Below are positions 44,384 to 53,765 of a stretch of 64,000 bases of DNA, in pieces. Position 1 is the first letter of the stretch, and the number at the start of each line of letters is the position of its first letter. The stretch comes from Herpetosiphon aurantiacus DSM 785. Its GTDB lineage: Bacteria; Chloroflexota; Chloroflexia; Chloroflexales; Herpetosiphonaceae. The stretch spans positions 3,549,199 through 3,613,198 of the forward strand of contig CP000875.1 in assembly GCA_000018565.1 (NCBI GenBank). Direction: 5' to 3'. Under the pieces are notes generated by a model, which saw only the letters and a list, made by a program, of their open reading frames with translations, was not told where the DNA came from and did not search any database. Made by a program: the position numbers and the translations under genes.

Positions 44384-44731
44384 ATGAGAATCTATCTTTC
44401 AATCAATTCGGTTCCAGAACTTGATGGTTACCCCAAATTACAAAAGCGAATGCTTTGGAGACGTGCTTTAAAAGAAAATCGTTCAAACAAAATAGTTTGG
44501 CTTGGCTGTATTCTACTAATAATAGGCATAATTATACCAGACGTGATCTTTCCAGAGTTTGATAGCATTTGGCTAACAATGCTACTAGCACTAACTTTTG
44601 GCATAGTAATCGGATATATCAGTGGGCATATTATTGTCGCGGCGATTCGCCCAACTTTAGCCCGCTATCGTCGTGAGCTTGAGCAGGCTACTGCACAAAA
44701 TGATCATGATTATTTTGTACCACATGCTTAA
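44384..44731 (+). CDS. Small two-helix membrane protein, tandem paralogue 1
   Basis: A 115-residue protein; AGGAGA precedes ATG 44384. The N-terminal cytoplasmic part is M-R-I-Y-L-S-I-N-S-V-P-E-L, then about 35 basic residues; two hydrophobic segments follow (about 42-60 and 66-88); the tail is R-Y-R-R-E-L-E and ends D-H-D-Y-F-V-P-H-A. The next gene encodes a relative with the same first and last residues but a different membrane core. AT-rich codon use sets the pair apart from neighbours. I do not recognise the family. Confidence 0.65.
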   Translation: MRIYLSINSVPELDGYPKLQKRMLWRRALKENRSNKIVWLGCILLIIGIIIPDVIFPEFDSIWLTMLLALTFGIVIGYISGHIIVAAIRPTLARYRRELEQATAQNDHDYFVPHA

Positions 44732-44760
44732 TTAATCTAAATTCTAGTACAGGAATAGCA

Positions 44761-45114
44761 ATGAAAATTTACTGGTCGAATAATTCAGTTCCTGAATTAC
44801 AAGGCCTTGATAAGCATAAACAGCTTGATTTACGTTTTCGGGCAGTCAAAGCCAATCGCCATAATCCACGTTTATGGCTTGGTTTAGTAGCTGTATTCTC
44901 GGTCTATTTAGGAATATTAGCTTTTTTGTTGTATGCTATTCCTTTTTCAGGAATACAGATACTAATTCAAATAACTCTTATGCTTTTATTTCATTTTTGG
45001 TTCAATCAATATCTGATTTGGCTTATCCGGCCACATTTACGGTTATATCGTTTAGCATTAGATAAAACTTATTCAAATGATGATGACGATTATTTTGTAC
45101 CGCCAGCTTATTAA
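44761..45114 (+). CDS. Small two-helix membrane protein, tandem paralogue 2
   Basis: A 117-residue paralogue of the preceding gene, 29 bases downstream. It starts M-K-I-Y-W-S-N-N-S-V-P-E-L and ends D-D-D-D-Y-F-V-P-P-A-Y. The middle has two hydrophobic segments, and R-P-H-L-R-L-Y-R corresponds to R-P-T-L-A-R-Y-R of its relative. The upstream site is weak (AGGAATAGCA). The shared tails suggest binding of a common partner at each end. Confidence 0.65.
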   Translation: MKIYWSNNSVPELQGLDKHKQLDLRFRAVKANRHNPRLWLGLVAVFSVYLGILAFLLYAIPFSGIQILIQITLMLLFHFWFNQYLIWLIRPHLRLYRLALDKTYSNDDDDYFVPPAY

Positions 45115-45120
45115 ATGAAC

Positions 45121-45159
45121 GAAGCGCATCGGTTAGCCTTCCATTTATCGATGCGCTTC
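45121..45159. terminator. Hairpin between the paralogue pair and otsB
   Basis: GAAGCGCATCG (45121-45131) pairs perfectly with CGATGCGCTTC (45149-45159). It separates the plus-strand pair from the convergent trehalose operon. T-runs are weak on both sides. Confidence 0.55.
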
Positions 45160-45198
45160 ATTCGAACACATATGCTTGATTAGCATTGATAACAATAG

Positions 45199-46014
45199 CT
45201 AATCAACGCCATGGCTATCGCTCAACCGCTGTGCAAGAATCCATTGTAAAACTTCAGCACTTGCATCAACGCCGTTGATCAAGATATCGGCAGTTTCGGC
45301 CACCGATGGATGCGATTCGGGATTGATCACACCGATCGCCAAGGCTTGGCAACCGCGTTCACGCGCTGCCGCAATCGAGCGAAAGCCATCGACATCGGTC
45401 AGATCGTCGCCCAAAAAGATGGCTGCCTCAAGCTTGTGATCCTCGATCAGCCAGGCTACCGCGCTGCCCTTATGCCAATCAACGGGTGGGCGCACCTCGA
45501 AAATCATCAACCCTTCGGTGATGATCAAATTGTGGGCGGCGGCTAGTTCGCTCAAAACCTTGCGCAGCCAAAGCTCAGCCGCCGTTTGATCAGTCGCCAA
45601 GCGATAATGTAAGGTGGCCGTGATGCCCTTGGATTCAAGCACAACGCCTTCAGGTAGCTCGTAGCGCTGCATCGCTGCCACAAATTCGCGCACGGCGGCG
45701 CTATATGGTTGCGCAGCGGGCACGAGTACCCCACCATCTTGGCCCCAGATTTCCAAGCCATGGTTGCCGATGTAGCGCATCGCTGGCAGTTGCAGCATAC
45801 GTTGCACATCGCGGGCGGCACGACCAGAAACTGCGGCAACGAGGGGTAAATGCTCAGTCAATTGGCTCAAAGCGGCCCGACATAAAGGATCAACGGTTGC
45901 ACCATCAGGCGTTGGTGCAATTCGACTGATCGTACCATCAATATCGGTGATTAATCCCAAGCGCTCCGCTTTGATAATTGGCTGCAACCGTTGTTTAAGC
46001 GTCGTCGAGAGCAA
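45199..46014 (-). CDS. otsB: Trehalose-6-phosphate phosphatase
   Basis: A 271-residue HAD-superfamily phosphatase that removes phosphate from trehalose-6-phosphate. I place the start at TTG 46014: AAGGAG lies six bases upstream, inside the treS 3' end, whereas ATG 46050 has no site. HAD motif I is I-T-D-I-D-G-T-I-S with nucleophile Asp; S-G-R is motif II; the G-N-H-G-L-E segment is family-specific; K-G-S-A-V near residue 180 has the Lys; G-D-D-L-T-D-V-D is motif IV. The 20-base overlap with treS indicates coupled translation. Confidence 0.92.
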   Translation of the reverse strand: MLSTTLKQRLQPIIKAERLGLITDIDGTISRIAPTPDGATVDPLCRAALSQLTEHLPLVAAVSGRAARDVQRMLQLPAMRYIGNHGLEIWGQDGGVLVPAAQPYSAAVREFVAAMQRYELPEGVVLESKGITATLHYRLATDQTAAELWLRKVLSELAAAHNLIITEGLMIFEVRPPVDWHKGSAVAWLIEDHKLEAAIFLGDDLTDVDGFRSIAAARERGCQALAIGVINPESHPSVAETADILINGVDASAEVLQWILAQRLSDSHGVD

Positions 46015-47641
46015 GGCGCACTCCTTCGATTCGGAACCAGATAAAGCCATGCGGCGCTAGCGACAGAAAATAAGGTGTCGTCGCAATTGCCGGAAATGGC
46101 GTTTCACCAATTAATTCCACCAAGCGCATGCCCGCAAACTCAGCCAAATCCAGCTCAACTGGCTGGATAAAGCGCGAAAGATTATTGACAATCAGCACCG
46201 TTTGGTCGGCGTAACTGCGCAAATAGGCTAAAACTTTGCGATTTTGCGTTTCGAGAATTTGAATATCGCCACGCCCAAAGACTGAATAACGCTTGCGCAC
46301 CCGAATTAAGCGCTTCATCCAATTTAATAATGATGATTGCACGCGCTCCTGCGCCTCAACATTGATCGCTTGATAGCCATAAACCGGATCAATAATCACA
46401 GGGCTATACAAACGGGCAAAATCGGCAGCCGAAAAACCAGCATTGCGGTCGCCATTCCATTGCATCGGAGTACGCACGCCGTTGCGGTCGCCAAGATAAA
46501 TATTATCGCCCATGCCAATTTCATCGCCATAATAAATAATTGGCGAGCCTGGCAAACTCAACAGCATGCTATTCATCAATTCCATACGACGACGTGCATT
46601 ATCCATCAAGGGTGCTAAACGTCGTCGAATCCCAATATTGATTTTCATGCGTGGATCAGCCGCATATTCACGATACATATAATCACGTTCTTCATCAGTG
46701 ACCATTTCGAGAGTTAATTCATCGTGATTGCGCAGAAAAGTTGCCCATTGGCAGTTTTCAGGAATTTTAGGCGTTTGGCGTACAATATCGATAATTGGCG
46801 TACTATCTTCCTTGCGTACAGCCATAAACATGCGTGGCATCACTGGAAAATTAAAGGCCATATGAAATTCATCATCGTTGCCGAAATAATGGCGCACATC
46901 ATCGGGCCATTGGTTGGCCTCAGCCAGCAGTACACAATGTGGATAGTGTTGATCAACAAATTCACGCATTTTACGCAAAATTACATGAGTTTCAGGCAAA
47001 TTTTCGCAATTTGTGCCCTCACGTTCGATTAAGTAAGGCACTGCATCAACTCTGAACCCATCAACCCCGCGATCGAGCCAAAAACGCATAATATTGTACA
47101 TTTCTTCCAAGACTGCGGGATTTTCATAATTCAAATCAGGTTGATGACTGAAGAAACGATGCCAGTAATACGATTCGGAAACTTCATCCCAAGCCCAATT
47201 CGAGCGTTCGGTATCGGTGAAAATAATTCGTGCATCGCGGTAACGCTGATTTGTATCACTCCAAACATAATAATCGCGATAGGGCGAGTCTGGTTGGCGT
47301 GCCGCTTGAAACCATGGGTGCTGATCCGAGGTGTGATTAACTACAAGGTCAATCATTACCCGCAAGCCACGTGAATGGGCTGCCTCGAAAAATGTAACCA
47401 CATCTTCCATCGTGCCATAACTAGGATGCACATTACAATAATCTGCAACATCATAGCCATCATCTTTGCCAGGCGATGGATAAAAAGGTAATAACCATAA
47501 ACAATCAACGCCTAAACTTTGTAAATAATCCAAGCGCGAAATCAAGCCACGGAAATCGCCATTGCCATCGCCATTGCTATCCTGAAAAGCTCGTACATGC
47601 AATTCGTAAAAGATTGCATCTTTATACCAATCGTTTTGCAT
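45995..47641 (-). CDS. treS: Trehalose synthase / maltose alpha-D-glucosyltransferase
   Basis: A 548-residue GH13 enzyme that interconverts maltose and trehalose; AAGGAG precedes ATG 47641. Start [15 protein letters not shown] is the TreS hallmark. Active-site blocks: [18 protein letters not shown] (nucleophile Asp), L-L-A-E-A-N-Q-W-P (acid/base Glu) and F-L-R-N-H-D-E-L. The length is that of the simple TreS, with no maltokinase fusion. Together with otsA and otsB it gives two routes to trehalose. Confidence 0.95.
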   Translation of the reverse strand: MQNDWYKDAIFYELHVRAFQDSNGDGNGDFRGLISRLDYLQSLGVDCLWLLPFYPSPGKDDGYDVADYCNVHPSYGTMEDVVTFFEAAHSRGLRVMIDLVVNHTSDQHPWFQAARQPDSPYRDYYVWSDTNQRYRDARIIFTDTERSNWAWDEVSESYYWHRFFSHQPDLNYENPAVLEEMYNIMRFWLDRGVDGFRVDAVPYLIEREGTNCENLPETHVILRKMREFVDQHYPHCVLLAEANQWPDDVRHYFGNDDEFHMAFNFPVMPRMFMAVRKEDSTPIIDIVRQTPKIPENCQWATFLRNHDELTLEMVTDEERDYMYREYAADPRMKINIGIRRRLAPLMDNARRRMELMNSMLLSLPGSPIIYYGDEIGMGDNIYLGDRNGVRTPMQWNGDRNAGFSAADFARLYSPVIIDPVYGYQAINVEAQERVQSSLLNWMKRLIRVRKRYSVFGRGDIQILETQNRKVLAYLRSYADQTVLIVNNLSRFIQPVELDLAEFAGMRLVELIGETPFPAIATTPYFLSLAPHGFIWFRIEGVRLALDDA

Positions 47642-47666
47642 AAAACTCCTTTAGTAGCATATATAC

Positions 47667-49127
47667 TTATAAACTTGATCCTTGTTCAATTGCCCCCGAA
47701 CGCTTGACATTGGCGGCTTGCAAAAATGTATCGACCCACCAATAAATATCATATTGATTGATCGAATGCCGTAGCTTGCTAATATGTTCAATCCGTTCTA
47801 AGCGGGGCATTGTGACCGCATTATAAAGTGCTTGAGCTGTGCCATTAATATCATAGGGATTAACCGTCAATGAGTGTTCGGATAATTGCATTGCCGCCCC
47901 AGCAAATTCACTTAAGATCAGTACGCCATCATCAGGCCCACAGACCGCATATTCCTTTGCTACAAGATTCATGCCATCCTTTAATGGTGTGATTAAGGCG
48001 GCATGAGCAGCGCGATAATAAGCTAATAATTCTTCGCGTGGTAATGAGCGAAAAATATAATGAATTGGCACCCAACCGATTTTGGTATATTTACCATTAA
48101 TTTCACTGACTAATTGCTGAATTGTTTGCTTCAAATCGGCGTATTCACTAATATCTTCGCGGCTTGGTACAACAACTTGAGTTAATGAAATTTTTTGTTG
48201 TAGCTCAGGATAGGTTTCGAGCAATGCACTAAATGCTTGTAAGCGATCAGGAATCCCTTTGGTATAATCTAAACGGTCAACCCCAAGAATGATTTTACGT
48301 TCTGAAAAAGCCTCACGAATCTGGCTATATAAATTATCAACATTTGGCGTATGCGCTGCGGCGCGAAATTCTTGGGGATCAATGCTAATTGGAAAGAAGC
48401 CAACTTTGGTAGGATTTCGATCTGCATGCAAAATTAAGGGATACTCACCAGAGCGATCGATCTCAACATCAGGTAATAATGCTTCAACACAAATCAAAAA
48501 ATTATTCAAATCACGATTAGTCTGAAAACCTAGTAAATCGTATTCCAACAAGCCATTCAGAATTTGCTCGCGCCACGGTAATTTCAGGAAAATATCGATA
48601 TGCGGAAAGGGAATGTGCAAGAAGAATCCAATATGCGCATCAATTCCCAGCTGGCGCAACTCACAAGCAACATTAATTAATTGATAATCCTGCACCCAAA
48701 TATAAGTATCATCACGATAATGTTGGGCGATTGTTTCAGCATATTTACGATTAACTTGCTCGTAGGTTGTCCAATAGCTTGGGTCGAAATTACAACGCGA
48801 CTGCAAATCATGAAATAATGGCCAGATAATCTCATTCGAAAAGCCCAAATAAAATTTTTCCTGTTCCTCTTGGCTCAGGTGAATCGCATGCATGCTATAA
48901 CCAATCGAATTGGCAGCATGTTCGAGTAATTGATCGACCGTTTGATCCGCCTCATTCGTGCCCGACCAGCCGATCCAGGTTCCACGTGCTTGGCGCAAAA
49001 TCGGGTCGAGGGCAGTGACCAAGCCACCCGAAGCTGGCTTGATGGTAGGCGTGCCATCGGCTTGTTCGGCAATCGAAATCGGCAGCCGATTCGAGACGAT
49101 CATCAGTCGATTTGGTAACTCTTGCAT
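47667..49127 (-). CDS. otsA: Trehalose-6-phosphate synthase (GT20)
   Basis: A 486-residue glycosyltransferase that joins UDP- or GDP-glucose to glucose-6-phosphate. AAGGAGG precedes ATG 49127. Marks: V-S-N-R-L-P near the start, [54 protein letters not shown] and [10 protein letters not shown]. It is the first gene of otsA-treS-otsB. Direct repeats at 49164-49185 may be a regulator site for the operon. Confidence 0.95.
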   Translation of the reverse strand: MQELPNRLMIVSNRLPISIAEQADGTPTIKPASGGLVTALDPILRQARGTWIGWSGTNEADQTVDQLLEHAANSIGYSMHAIHLSQEEQEKFYLGFSNEIIWPLFHDLQSRCNFDPSYWTTYEQVNRKYAETIAQHYRDDTYIWVQDYQLINVACELRQLGIDAHIGFFLHIPFPHIDIFLKLPWREQILNGLLEYDLLGFQTNRDLNNFLICVEALLPDVEIDRSGEYPLILHADRNPTKVGFFPISIDPQEFRAAAHTPNVDNLYSQIREAFSERKIILGVDRLDYTKGIPDRLQAFSALLETYPELQQKISLTQVVVPSREDISEYADLKQTIQQLVSEINGKYTKIGWVPIHYIFRSLPREELLAYYRAAHAALITPLKDGMNLVAKEYAVCGPDDGVLILSEFAGAAMQLSEHSLTVNPYDINGTAQALYNAVTMPRLERIEHISKLRHSINQYDIYWWVDTFLQAANVKRSGAIEQGSSL

Positions 49128-49539
49128 GATTTGCCATCCTCCTTAAAAACACAGTTTGATATAAATACACAGCACAATACACAGCAATACATTAGCATTG
49201 CAGGCAAATCCAGCACGACGTTGAGCAGATATATAGGTTGTTTAGCAGGGATAGTGCCAAAAGTATACGTTCATTAAATGCTCCAGATAAACGATTTAGC
49301 TCATTCAGAAGCGCTATTCAGCAATGTGAGGGGGTAAGAGAGTGCGAGCGATGTTAATGGATGTTCAAAGATCAATGAGGCTATAAGTTGATGCCCTCAC
49401 CCCCTCTCCCGCCCAGCAGGCGAGGGGGAGCTAATTAATCGTTCTCCCCTCGCCCGCCGCAGTGGGAGAGGGGCTGGGGGTGAGGGAATGTTAGAACTAG
49501 TTATTAATGCTATAAATCATTACACCTATAGCCCATAGC
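49128..49539. other. 412-base region upstream of otsA
   Basis: No gene seen. Nearest otsA lie two copies of AATACACAGC at 49164-49173 and 49176-49185 (12-base spacing), with a further AATAC after them, in the place expected for an activator or promoter region. The middle is plain AT-rich sequence. At 49394-49486 lies a GC-rich inverted repeat pair, followed by the 3' end of the HD-protein gene. Confidence 0.5.
49394..49486. repeat. GC-rich inverted repeat pair
   Basis: CCCTCACCCCCTCTCCC with CAGCAGGCGAGGGG (49394-49428) faces CCCCTCGCCCGCCGC with GGGAGAGGGGCTGGGGG-TGAGGG (49446-49486). The two can form one long hairpin. It belongs to the same family as the units at 14419, 19600, 19667 and 54765. 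Confidence 0.75.
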
Positions 49540-50121
49540 CTAAACCCCATTCAAACCGAGAGCCACAGCATTGCCTCGCAACGCCGTGATCACTTCTTCG
49601 ATCAAGGTTTCGAGTGGCACATCAAGCTCTTGGGCACCACGAATAATATCTTCGCGATTGACGGCGCGGGCAAAAGCTTTATCCTTCATTTTCTTCTTGA
49701 CTGAACTGACTTCGACGCTATGCACGCTTTTATCGGGGCGCACGAGGGCGACGGCAGTAACAAAGCCCGAAAGCTCATCAACGGCATAGAGCGTTTTTTC
49801 CATGGGCGTAATCCGCTCAACATGGCAATAATCGGCATGTGATAAAATAGCCCGACAAATCTCCTCGCTCCAACCAAGTTCACGGAGCACCCGAACTGCT
49901 TCCGAAGGATGTTCAGCAGTAGGAGATTGGGCAGCATTCGGAAAACGCTCATAATCGAGATCGTGAATCAAGCCAACCGTTGCCCAAAGCTCGGCATCAA
50001 CCTGTTGACGTTGCGCCATATGACGCATGGAGGTAGAAACCGCGAGGCAGTGTTTTCGTAAACTTTCGCTTTGCACCCACTCAGCGAGCAAAGCTTCAGC
50101 AGCAGCATAACTATTAACCAT
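49540..50121 (-). CDS. HD domain phosphohydrolase (HDIG type)
   Basis: A 193-residue HD-superfamily protein with AGGAG six bases before ATG 50121. Metal-site residues are visible as H-C-L-A-V (His), G-L-I-H-D-L-D-Y-E-R-F-P (HD pair), A-E-H-P and I-L-S-H-A-D-Y, plus V-D-E-L-S-G-F near residue 120. Such single-domain proteins hydrolyse nucleotides or other phosphoesters. The substrate is unknown. It is separate from the trehalose operon. Confidence 0.88.
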   Translation of the reverse strand: MVNSYAAAEALLAEWVQSESLRKHCLAVSTSMRHMAQRQQVDAELWATVGLIHDLDYERFPNAAQSPTAEHPSEAVRVLRELGWSEEICRAILSHADYCHVERITPMEKTLYAVDELSGFVTAVALVRPDKSVHSVEVSSVKKKMKDKAFARAVNREDIIRGAQELDVPLETLIEEVITALRGNAVALGLNGV

Positions 50122-50319
50122 CGAGATCTCCTAAAAGCAAATTGCCAATAGAAGATTGTACCAAATTTGCGCTTGGGCTAAAAAGCAAAGAACACAGAAC
50201 CAACGTGTTCTATGTTCTTCTTGTATCCATCGCTCCAGCCATATCCACGCAAATGAAACACGAGGCACTGGAAAACGCATTTGGGGTTATAGATGGGTCA
50301 TTGGCTTTGGCAGCAAGGG

Positions 50320-50571
50320 TTATAAGCCTTCGCCGTCCAGCCACGTTTGAACCGCAGCATCATCAGCGCCGGTCTGACCACCTGAGATATAGCGAAAACG
50401 TTCGCCATAGCCTTCCATAATTTCGTTGCGCTTTGCTTCGGTATCAGCGTCGGCAGCCGTGTCATCAATGCTGATCACACTACCCGACTCAAGATCGAGA
50501 TAACAACTAATCGTCGTATCGGCGGTGCGCAAGGCCTCCAGAATTTGTGCGCGGTCAATGGGCGCAGCCAT
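50320..50571 (-). CDS. Small UPF0158-like protein, 83 aa
   Basis: A small acidic protein with a very good TTAGGAGG before ATG 50571. The segment I-S-C-Y-L-D-L-E-S-G-S-V-I-S-I-D matches the start of the UPF0158 family (Y-L-D-L-E-T-G-x-V), and R-F-R-Y-I-S-G also fits. The family is usually longer, so this may be a short member or a truncated copy. Function unknown. Confidence 0.6.
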   Translation of the reverse strand: MAAPIDRAQILEALRTADTTISCYLDLESGSVISIDDTAADADTEAKRNEIMEGYGERFRYISGGQTGADDAAVQTWLDGEGL

Positions 50572-50723
50572 GGTTGAGTCCTCCTAAGGGTTAGTTGAAC
50601 GTCGTGGTTCAAACATAGCTTAACATACAAACGCGCTCCGAACGGATAATCGAGCGCGGTGGTACGTGCGGCATCGCGATCATACTACAGCACACGGTAG
50701 AAGTCAAAAAGAACAGGAAGCGT

Positions 50724-51929
50724 ATGCGACAGCCTGCAATCACGCAGTATATCGATGCTTATTGGGACAAACTTGTTCGTCAACAGCCGGAAGATCAAAA
50801 AACCTTAATTGGCTTGCCCCATCAATTTATGGTGCCAACCCACGACCCTACCTTTCAAGAGATGTTTTATTGGGATAGTTTTTTCATTGCGCTGGGGTTG
50901 GGTGGCACGCGCTACGAAGCGGTAATCGAGGGCATGGCCGAAAACATGGCCTATCTCTACCAGCGCTTCGGGGTGATTCCTAACGCTAGCCGTTATTATT
51001 TTCTTTCGCGCAGCCAACCACCTTTCTGGACTCAATTGATTTGGCTGGCCTACCAAACCAAACAGGCCGCTGGCGATCCTGATAGCGCTGCTTGGTTACA
51101 ACGCCTGATGGCACTCGCTGAGCAGGAGCATGCCAGTGTTTGGCTGGCTACCACCCATCCGCATCAGCGCCAAGTGCATCGCGGGTTGTCGCGCTATTTC
51201 GATATTAACTATTTGGATACCCTGGCCTGTTGCGAAAGTGGCTGGGATCATTCAACCCGCTGCAATGGCCAATGGATGAGCCATTTGCCAGTTGATTTGA
51301 ATAGCATTTTGTATCTGCGTGAGTGCGATTTTGCCCAAGCCGCCCGTGTGCGCGACGATCACGCGGCTGCCGAGCAATGGCAATCCTGCGCCGATCAACG
51401 CGCCGAAACCATGCAAGCAGTTTTTTGGGATGCCGCTAGTGGCTTTTTCTATGATTACAATTATCTCAATGAAGTGGCTGACCTAGATAACCCTTCGTTG
51501 GCCGGATTTTACCCCTTGTGGGCTGGTTGGGCGACCGAAGTTCAGGCGGCGCAGGTGGTCGAGCAATGGTTGCCAAGCTTTATGCGAGTTGGTGGTTTGG
51601 TGACAACGCTCAAAACCCATGCTAGCTATCAATGGGCTAGCCCCAACGGCTGGGCACCATTGCAATGGATTGTCGTCGAGGGTTTGTTACGCTACGGCTA
51701 TCAATCCCAAGCGCGTGAGGTCATGCAAGCATGGTGTACGCTCAACGAAACTGTCTTCGAGCGAACCAACGCCATGTGGGAAAAATATAACGTGGTTGAC
51801 CCAACGGGCGAAGTTGAGGGCGGCAAATATGGCTCGTTGCCAGGCTTTGGCTGGTCGAATGCGGTTTATCTCGATTTCAAGCGCCGCTTAGCCCAACCAA
51901 CTATCGAACGCTGGAAGCTTGGCGAATAA
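50724..51929 (+). CDS. Trehalase family glycosidase (GH37-like)
   Basis: A 401-residue (alpha/alpha)6 glycosidase predicted to split trehalose into two glucoses. AGGAAG precedes ATG 50724. Family blocks: F-Q-E-M-F-Y-W-D-S-F-F (signature 1 region), S-R-S-Q-P-P, C-E-S-G-W-D-H-S-T-R (general acid Asp), V-D-L-N-S-I-L-Y, and Y-Q-W-A-S-P-N-G-W-A-P-L-Q-W (signature 2), then G-E-V-E-G-G-K-Y-G-S-L-P-G-F-G-W-S-N. It is shorter than periplasmic TreA and has no signal peptide, so it should act in the cytoplasm. It complements the otsA-treS-otsB operon nearby. Confidence 0.9.
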   Translation: MRQPAITQYIDAYWDKLVRQQPEDQKTLIGLPHQFMVPTHDPTFQEMFYWDSFFIALGLGGTRYEAVIEGMAENMAYLYQRFGVIPNASRYYFLSRSQPPFWTQLIWLAYQTKQAAGDPDSAAWLQRLMALAEQEHASVWLATTHPHQRQVHRGLSRYFDINYLDTLACCESGWDHSTRCNGQWMSHLPVDLNSILYLRECDFAQAARVRDDHAAAEQWQSCADQRAETMQAVFWDAASGFFYDYNYLNEVADLDNPSLAGFYPLWAGWATEVQAAQVVEQWLPSFMRVGGLVTTLKTHASYQWASPNGWAPLQWIVVEGLLRYGYQSQAREVMQAWCTLNETVFERTNAMWEKYNVVDPTGEVEGGKYGSLPGFGWSNAVYLDFKRRLAQPTIERWKLGE

Positions 51930-51970
51930 CGCTTAACTAAATCAATCTACTTGATGGTGAGGAGCTTACG

Positions 51971-52111
51971 AGGGTGGTTTTCCGCTATGAACCACGGAAT
52001 CGGTGGTTCATGAGTGGATGCTTGATCACCACTCTATGCAATTTAGGGGGTGCAGGGGGATTAAAGCCCCCTGCGTCTCCCGCCTTGAGGCGGGACGGAA
52101 GGGTGGTGATC
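51971..52111 (+). ncRNA. Candidate structured RNA with multistem junction
   Basis: The gap between the trehalase and peptidase genes can fold as follows. A hairpin TGAACCAC/GTGGTTCA (51988-51995 with 52003-52010) is followed by a long-range stem GATCACCACTC/GGGTGGTGATC (52024-52034 with 52101-52111, one G-T pair). The latter encloses two hairpins, GCAGGGGG/CCCCCTGC (52052-52074) and TCCCGCC-TTGA-GGCGGGA (52078-52095). An upstream GTGGTT (51974-51979) can compete for AACCAC. The layout suggests an RNA with a junction, perhaps a stranded mobile-element RNA of the HEARO/omega type. No associated nuclease gene is near. The strand is inferred. Confidence 0.5.
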
Positions 52112-52169
52112 GCCAATGATTGTAAAGAACCAACCCTTTTATAACCTATCGCAGCGTAACTTGATCGAT

Positions 52170-53501
52170 TTAGCCAAGGCCGATAATCAGTTGTTGAATC
52201 AAACTAGCCATCGCTTTGAGATCGGCCAACTGAATATGTTCATTGATGACCCGAACGTTGCTATCGGGGCGTTGAATTCCCAAGGCAACGGCTGGCACAT
52301 TCATCCCAGCGGTAAAAAGGTGTAGCGGCACCGAGAATGGCGCAAGCGGCACAATTTGCGGAGTTGAGCCATAAACCTGTTCAATTGCCGTCGCTAAACT
52401 ATTGAGTAATGGTGTGCTCAACGCATTCATTGCGGGCGGATAGGCACCCTTGATAATCTCCAAATGCACATCATGGAAATCGGCACTATTGAGGTGCTCA
52501 CGCAACAAACGGGCAACTTCGGTTGGGCGTTGCTCAGGCACAAGACTGAAATCGAGCAGCACTTCGGCACTGGCAGGGATGGTTGGAGGGGGGCTATGAC
52601 CGGTATCAACCGTTAATCCGGCAACATTACAGGTTGGGTTGAAGGTTTCAGCCCGAGCCAGACCAGCCCCGGTCATGCCAAATAAAAATTGCGGCATGCC
52701 CCAAGCTTTTAGTCGCGTTTCCTCATCGAGCTGCAAGCCACGAGTGAGCTTATTGGCCTCGCGGCTTGGTGGCACAACCGCATCATAAAACCCATCAATC
52801 GTCACTTCTTCGCTATCATTTTTAATCCGATTGACCGCCCAAAGGATGCGCCAAGCCGGGTTGGGTACACTGGTCGCCATATCAGCACCGATCGGAATTT
52901 TAGCACCCTCAGCTCGCAAGCGTACCAACAAGCGCCCACGAACCCCAGCATACAAGTAGGGCAAACGCGCTTGATCGAGCATGCCACCATAGCCAACTAC
53001 CAAATCGGCAGTTAAATGATTAGCTTGATCGGCAACCAAATTAGCTAATGATGGGCTACCACTCAGCCCGTCACCTTCAATTAAAAACGTCACACCAACT
53101 GGGAGATCGCCAGTTTCGGCCAAAATTTGAGCCACAGCAGCAATTCGCGCAGCTAAATTGCCTTTATCGTTGGCAACGCCACGCCCATAGAGCAGCCCTT
53201 CGCGCTCAGCCAAGGTAAACGGCTCATGAAACCAATCACGCCAGACCCCAGCTGGCATCACATCGTAGTGATTAAAAAAGAGCAAGCGTTGAGCGCTTTT
53301 GCCAGGCCGATGGGCCAAAATAATCGGTGCACCTTCAGTTGGGTGCACATTGACCTGAAACCCAAGGCCGCGCAATATATCAGCAATCGTCGGCGCAGCC
53401 TGTTCCAAGGCTGGGTCATCGCCAGTAACACTTGGTAAGGCTACCAAGGCACGGACATAGTGCAAAATCAGTTCATCGAGAGTGGATAGGGGAGCAACCA
53501 C
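52170..53501 (-). CDS. M20-family peptidase with altered active site
   Basis: A 443-residue protein of the M20 (ArgE/DapE/CPG2) metallopeptidase family. GTG 53501 has GAGGAA six bases upstream; the longer ATG 53570 has none. Metal ligands His and Asp are seen in F-F-N-H-Y-D-V-M-P-A-G and G-R-G-V-A-N-D-K-G-N, and the late His in I-N-E-H-I. But the segment that normally reads E-G-E-E-E-x-G-S is E-G-D-G-L-S-G-S, so the catalytic Glu and the adjoining metal-ligand Glu are replaced by Gly and Leu. The fold is intact. It may have lost hydrolase activity, or use a different mechanism. Confidence 0.8.
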   Translation of the reverse strand: MVAPLSTLDELILHYVRALVALPSVTGDDPALEQAAPTIADILRGLGFQVNVHPTEGAPIILAHRPGKSAQRLLFFNHYDVMPAGVWRDWFHEPFTLAEREGLLYGRGVANDKGNLAARIAAVAQILAETGDLPVGVTFLIEGDGLSGSPSLANLVADQANHLTADLVVGYGGMLDQARLPYLYAGVRGRLLVRLRAEGAKIPIGADMATSVPNPAWRILWAVNRIKNDSEEVTIDGFYDAVVPPSREANKLTRGLQLDEETRLKAWGMPQFLFGMTGAGLARAETFNPTCNVAGLTVDTGHSPPPTIPASAEVLLDFSLVPEQRPTEVARLLREHLNSADFHDVHLEIIKGAYPPAMNALSTPLLNSLATAIEQVYGSTPQIVPLAPFSVPLHLFTAGMNVPAVALGIQRPDSNVRVINEHIQLADLKAMASLIQQLIIGLG

Positions 53502-53765
53502 GGAGCTTCCTCGCAATCGCACGCCGAACAATATCAAGCGGGTATCTCCATTATAACGGATAACCGCCAAGCCAAAACGACAATCGCTAGCAAACTTTTG
53601 GTCTATCTTTGTTCGTCACTATCGAAAATCCGTCAGTTGTAAACCAATTTCTCAGCTATTGCTCTCTACTAAGGGTAAAATCAAGACTAAAGTCCTACTA
53701 GCATTTAGATAGCTAGGCTTGATGATTATTTTTACTGGTATTTAATGTTTTGCTGTGAGGATGGC

